Below are positions 5,101 to 7,909 of a stretch of DNA of 7,909 nucleotides, piece by piece (the stretch's first letter is position 1; every line of letters starts with the position of its first letter). Source of the stretch: Acidobacteriota bacterium (GTDB taxonomy: Bacteria > Acidobacteriota > UBA6911 > RPQK01 > JAPXNP01). The position numbers were made by a program, and so were the translations under genes. The notes under the pieces were generated by a model. The model was given only the letters and a program-made list of their open reading frames with translations, ran no database searches and was not told the DNA's origin. The DNA lies in contig JAUWTT010000171.1 of NCBI GenBank assembly GCA_030614585.1, forward strand, positions 1 to 7,909, given 5' to 3'.

Positions 5101-5430
5101 CCCAAAAGTTATCCATGATATTTATGAACTGCTCTTGCACGCGTGGTTACACCAATCATTCCGGCCACCATTGGGCTTAAATGATTCATAGTGAAAGGGT
5201 TATTTTGCGACCTCCGCCATGGTCGCATGGCAACAAGGTCCAGCAGATCATAGAATTTATGCAGTCTGTGTTTCTCATGATCAGGAGAATGTCTTCCAAA
5301 CATAGGTTGAAATGTTTTTTTTGCATATACTTACACTGTATATTCGATGAGAGTATTAGGGACTGGCACACGTTTTGCTGCAAATAATTCGGATGGTGAT
5401 GAGACCAATGATTCGGATGTTTATTTGAGG
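5101..5430. other. Intergenic stretch between the S23 cassette and the secreted-protein operon
   Basis: I see no convincing gene here. Short open frames exist on both strands, but they have no Shine-Dalgarno sequence and no recognisable domain. A hairpin is formed by TGCGACC (5206-5212) and GGTCGCA (5221-5227) with an eight-base loop; no T-run follows it. The segment becomes AT-rich towards 5300-5345, with a T8 tract at 5315-5322, and probably holds the promoter of the downstream operon. The last 84 bases (5347-5430) are open in frame with the next gene but are treated here as leader. Confidence 0.5.
5325..5344 (+). promoter_or_regulatory. Candidate promoter with ATATAC-N7-GTATAT dyad
   Basis: ATATAC (5325-5330) and GTATAT (5338-5343) form a perfect 6-bp dyad with a seven-base spacer, the size of a typical dimeric regulator site. 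TATATT at 5339-5344 or TATACT at 5326-5331 could serve as a -10 box. Neither has a well-spaced -35; TTGAAA at 5307-5312 is 13 or 26 bases away. If TATATT is the -10, transcription starts near 5351, which would exclude the ATG at 5347 and favour the start at 5431. Confidence 0.3.
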
Positions 5431-7401
5431 ATGATGCTAGGGCGCATATTTCGACTCGCTCTGGGAGTTCTACTGGGTCTCCACCAAGGGTACGGTTTTT
5501 CCAAGGAAGTCAAGGAATCGATCGTCCTTGCACAACTCCCTGTGCTGGAGAAGCAGACTCAGCAAGTCCCACTTTCGTTGACAGAGAGAACTGGTTTCGG
5601 AGAACGGGCTCGAATCGTGCTGCTTTCTCCGGGCCGGGAACTCACGCTTCTGACGGATGGATTTGTAAGTGCCGTGGACCCGAATGTGTCTTTTGACGGC
5701 AAACGGATTCTCTTTGCTGGGAAACGCCTCGTTGGAGATGCTTGGAACATCTACGAGATGTCCCTTGACGGCTCTGGTCTGCGACAGATTACGCGAGACC
5801 TGGGAAACTGCCGAAGCCCGGTCTACCAGTCCACGTTATATACTCTCGTCTCAACTGAACCCTGGTACCAGATCACGTTCGTTAGTGACGCGCACGGTGA
5901 GTTGAACGAGCAGGGCGGCCGTCCTTCGACCAGCCTTTATTCTTGTCGAATGGATGGTTCCGAAGCCCGCCGTTTGACCTTCAATCCCTCGAGTGATTTC
6001 GATCCGTATGTAATGACTGACGGTCGCCTTCTCTTTTCGAGCCGGCAAAAATCCCTTCTCGACCATGGCCTTCATGGTCGGGTAAGCCTCTTGACTGTGA
6101 ACAGCGATGGAACCGACGTGGGTGTCTTCTCAGTTGACGAGGGAAAACGAATAAAACAGATGGCCTGCGTGACCACTAAGGGGCTCTGCGTTTTTGTTGA
6201 AAGCGATTCGACCTCGTGGGACGGTGCCGGGAAGCTGGCAGCTGTGAGATTACGAAGGAATCTCCATTCGCATCGAACGATCGGTGCAGCCGGTAATACT
6301 CTTTTTCACTCTCCATCTCCATTGCCTGATGGGGATCTTCTCGTCTCGGGCCGACCGGACGACAACACTGGTTCTCATGCGCTTTACCGAATGGACCCCC
6401 TCACCGGTCAGACCTCGATGCTCTACGATGCGCCTGAGTACCATGACATTCAGGCCCACTTGGTCAGTCCGCGTCCACTTCCGGACGGACGTTCGAGTAT
6501 CGTAAACGAGGCGGACCCAAATGGACAATTATACGTTCTCAACTCGTCAATCTCAGACACACCGGACCTTACATTGGATATTGTTCGACGCCTGAGAGTG
6601 CTGGAAGGCCTCCCTGAGAATCGAGCCGGGCAGAAGTCGAGGGCGAACAATCCAGCAGGTGAAGCGCTCAGATCTGAGTCACCCTTTATTGCCAAGCGAA
6701 TGCTGGGAGAGGTGCCGGTTGAAAAGGACGGCTCTGTCTTTGTGCAAGTTCCCGCCAATATCCCTATCCAACTTCAGCTGGTGGATTCGGATGGAATAGC
6801 GCTCCGAACCTGCAGCTGGATCTGGGTGAAGAACCGGGAACCCAGGGGCTGTATTGGCTGTCACGAAGATGGTGAGATGACCCCGCCTAACCGTCTGGTT
6901 TCAGCTGTCGAGAAGCCGCCCTACAATTTGACCCTTCCAGCAAACAGGCGACGTACGGTGGATTTCCAAAGGGATGTCATTCCAGTCGTGGTCTCCAGAT
7001 GCAGCACCGCTGCCTGCCACGCGCGTGGCGGTTCGGCTCCGGTTTTGATCGAGCCCGGTGCGAGGACAGAGGAGAGCGCGGTTCGTCTTTATCAGCGGTT
7101 GATGACCCCACAGGAGGGAACTCGGGACGACAGCCTGATCGGAAAGTTTGTCCACCCAGGTCGGGCACGAACCAGTCCTTTGGTCTGGCACATCATGGGG
7201 CGCAACACGTCGCGGCCCTGGGATCCAGTGTCTAGCAGAGCCCAGTCACCACCGATGCCCTTCTCTTCACCATCGATCATGTCACCACTGGAGAAGAGGG
7301 TCATTATCGAGTGGATTGACATGGGAGCCAGATGGAGGAGCTTTCCTGCCAAGCCTTCCTCGGAATCGTCAAAGGTGGATACAGTCGGAGGAAATCAATG
7401 A
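5431..7401 (+). CDS. Exported beta-propeller / c-type haem protein, hydrazine synthase alpha-like architecture
   Basis: From ATG 5431 the product is 656 residues. This start places a Sec signal (MMLGRIFRLALGVLLGLHQ) at the N-terminus. An in-frame ATG at 5347 would add 28 polar residues before it and has no Shine-Dalgarno sequence; 5434 is equally possible. Residues about 60-400 contain PD40/TolB-like propeller blades: DPNVSFDGKRILFAG (83 on), DFDPYVMTDGRLLFSS (189 on), SPSPLPDGDLLVSG (294 on), SPRPLPDGR (346 on). Residues about 423-480 match the hydrazine synthase alpha middle-domain style (MLGEVPVEKDG...VQVPANIPIQLQ) and end in the haem motif C474-I-G-C477-H. The C-terminal domain has C524-x4-C529-H and ends MSPLEKRVIIEWIDMGARW (617 on), like planctomycete-type cytochrome domains. 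It is probably a periplasmic haem protein. The real function is unknown; hydrazine synthesis is not implied. Confidence 0.82.
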   Translation: MMLGRIFRLALGVLLGLHQGYGFSKEVKESIVLAQLPVLEKQTQQVPLSLTERTGFGERARIVLLSPGRELTLLTDGFVSAVDPNVSFDGKRILFAGKRLVGDAWNIYEMSLDGSGLRQITRDLGNCRSPVYQSTLYTLVSTEPWYQITFVSDAHGELNEQGGRPSTSLYSCRMDGSEARRLTFNPSSDFDPYVMTDGRLLFSSRQKSLLDHGLHGRVSLLTVNSDGTDVGVFSVDEGKRIKQMACVTTKGLCVFVESDSTSWDGAGKLAAVRLRRNLHSHRTIGAAGNTLFHSPSPLPDGDLLVSGRPDDNTGSHALYRMDPLTGQTSMLYDAPEYHDIQAHLVSPRPLPDGRSSIVNEADPNGQLYVLNSSISDTPDLTLDIVRRLRVLEGLPENRAGQKSRANNPAGEALRSESPFIAKRMLGEVPVEKDGSVFVQVPANIPIQLQLVDSDGIALRTCSWIWVKNREPRGCIGCHEDGEMTPPNRLVSAVEKPPYNLTLPANRRRTVDFQRDVIPVVVSRCSTAACHARGGSAPVLIEPGARTEESAVRLYQRLMTPQEGTRDDSLIGKFVHPGRARTSPLVWHIMGRNTSRPWDPVSSRAQSPPMPFSSPSIMSPLEKRVIIEWIDMGARWRSFPAKPSSESSKVDTVGGNQ

Positions 7402-7909
7402 GATTCGGCCAGGTTATCATCGCATTCTTGCTGATCTTCGGCGTCGTAGATCCGGCTCTGGGCAGGTCTGCCAAGCCGCCGGGGCCGTTGCCCGTGTTCC
7501 TTGACGTGACGGGAGAATCCGGAATCGATTTCAAGCATAGCTTCGGTGACTTCGACCTGACCAACATAGTGGAGGGAACCGGAGCGGGAGCCACGTTCTT
7601 CGACTATAACGGTGACAGTTACCTGGATATCTATTTTGTGAATGGAGCCTGGGTTCGGGCGGTGAGCGATAATCGAGGCCGAAAGCTCAGAGGTAAGTTG
7701 TCAAACGCTCTGTTTCGGAACAATGGCGACGGAACCTTCAGTAACGTCACGGAGAAAGCGGGTGTGGGTGACCGAAGCGCCAGTTTCGGATCTTCCGCGG
7801 CGGATTTCGACAGCGACGGCGACCTGGATCTATATGTACTCAATTACGGGCCCAACGTCATGTACCGAAACAATGGGGATGGTACGTTCACAGATATTTC
7901 AAAGACGAC
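7398..7909 (+). CDS. CRTAC1-like FG-GAP/VCBS repeat exported protein (partial)
   Basis: The ATG at 7398 overlaps the previous stop (ATGA) and has GGAGG six bases upstream, so the two genes are translationally coupled. The gene runs off the right edge after 170 codons. The N-terminus MRFGQVIIAFLLIFGVVDPALG is a Sec signal, probably cut after residue 22. The mature part begins with the family opening FLDVTGESGIDFKH, then GTGAGATFFDYNGDSYLDIYFVNG (61-83) in two-part form: calcium-type loop D69-N71-D73-D77. A second loop is AADFDSDGDLDLYVLN with D136, D138, D140 and D144. Repeated LFRNNGDGTF (105-114) and MYRNNGDGTF (155-164) link the blades. These are FG-GAP/VCBS blades of an integrin-like propeller. 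Full-length relatives often end with an ASPIC/UnbV domain, which would lie outside the window. It is probably extracellular or periplasmic; its ligand is unknown. Confidence 0.9.
   Translation, partial: MRFGQVIIAFLLIFGVVDPALGRSAKPPGPLPVFLDVTGESGIDFKHSFGDFDLTNIVEGTGAGATFFDYNGDSYLDIYFVNGAWVRAVSDNRGRKLRGKLSNALFRNNGDGTFSNVTEKAGVGDRSASFGSSAADFDSDGDLDLYVLNYGPNVMYRNNGDGTFTDISKT

Noticed and set aside
5109..5303. Small minus-strand open frame of 64 codons in the intergenic stretch
   Set aside because: No Shine-Dalgarno sequence, no recognisable domain and no operon context.
5347..5430. N-terminal extension of the propeller protein from ATG 5347
   Set aside because: It would put 28 polar residues before an obvious signal peptide, has no Shine-Dalgarno sequence, and overlaps the candidate promoter; kept only as an alternative start.
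5431..7401. Anammox hydrazine synthase alpha subunit
   Set aside because: Only the general architecture (propeller, middle domain, haem motifs) is shared; no beta/gamma subunit or other anammox gene is nearby, and related proteins are widespread in non-anammox bacteria.

Overview
The window reads like accessory DNA from an uncultured, Gram-negative-type environmental bacterium. Three things point that way: a Tat-exported molybdenum hydroxylase operon, a secreted haem/beta-propeller protein related in architecture to the hydrazine synthase alpha family, and a secreted FG-GAP/VCBS protein of the CRTAC1 type. This mix is common in Acidobacteriota, Planctomycetota, Verrucomicrobiota and related phyla. 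That placement is inference; there is no rRNA or other phylogenetic marker here. Base composition is moderate to moderately GC-rich by eye.

Layout. (1) Positions 1-87, minus strand: the first 29 codons of an exported protein that continues off the left edge. (2) Positions 301-4232, minus strand, a compact operon read right to left: [2Fe-2S] subunit with a Tat signal (4232-3609), molybdopterin catalytic subunit (3616-1487), FAD subunit (1487-510), and a 68-residue cysteine-containing small protein (507-301). The first three overlap by 8 and 1 bases and each has a strong Shine-Dalgarno sequence. The small gene follows two bases after the FAD stop with its own ideal Shine-Dalgarno sequence. (3) Positions 4346-5100: a cassette-like block. 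Arrays of a degenerate 7-bp repeat (consensus RCCRGAT) lie on the left in one orientation and on the right in the opposite orientation. They enclose a four-helix-bundle (S23/IVP family) gene interrupted by a single in-frame TAG. A 19-bp perfect inverted repeat occurs within the outer arrays, and a hairpin plus a long imperfect palindrome sit between the two left arrays. (4) Positions 5101-5430: a non-coding, partly AT-rich stretch with a symmetric ATATAC-N7-GTATAT dyad. (5) Positions 5431-7401 and 7398 to the right edge, plus strand: two overlapping (ATGA) genes for exported proteins, a beta-propeller protein with a C-terminal c-type haem region, then a CRTAC1-like FG-GAP/VCBS protein.

How they work together. 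The three molybdenum hydroxylase subunits should form one periplasmic complex. Electrons would pass from the substrate at the molybdenum cofactor through two [2Fe-2S] clusters to FAD. Only the small subunit carries a Tat signal, so the other two are probably carried out as a folded complex. The substrate cannot be read from the sequence. The right-hand pair is co-transcribed and both products are probably extracytoplasmic; their biochemical role is unknown. The S23 cassette between the two divergently oriented operons looks like a repetitive or mobile insertion and is the most unusual part of the window.
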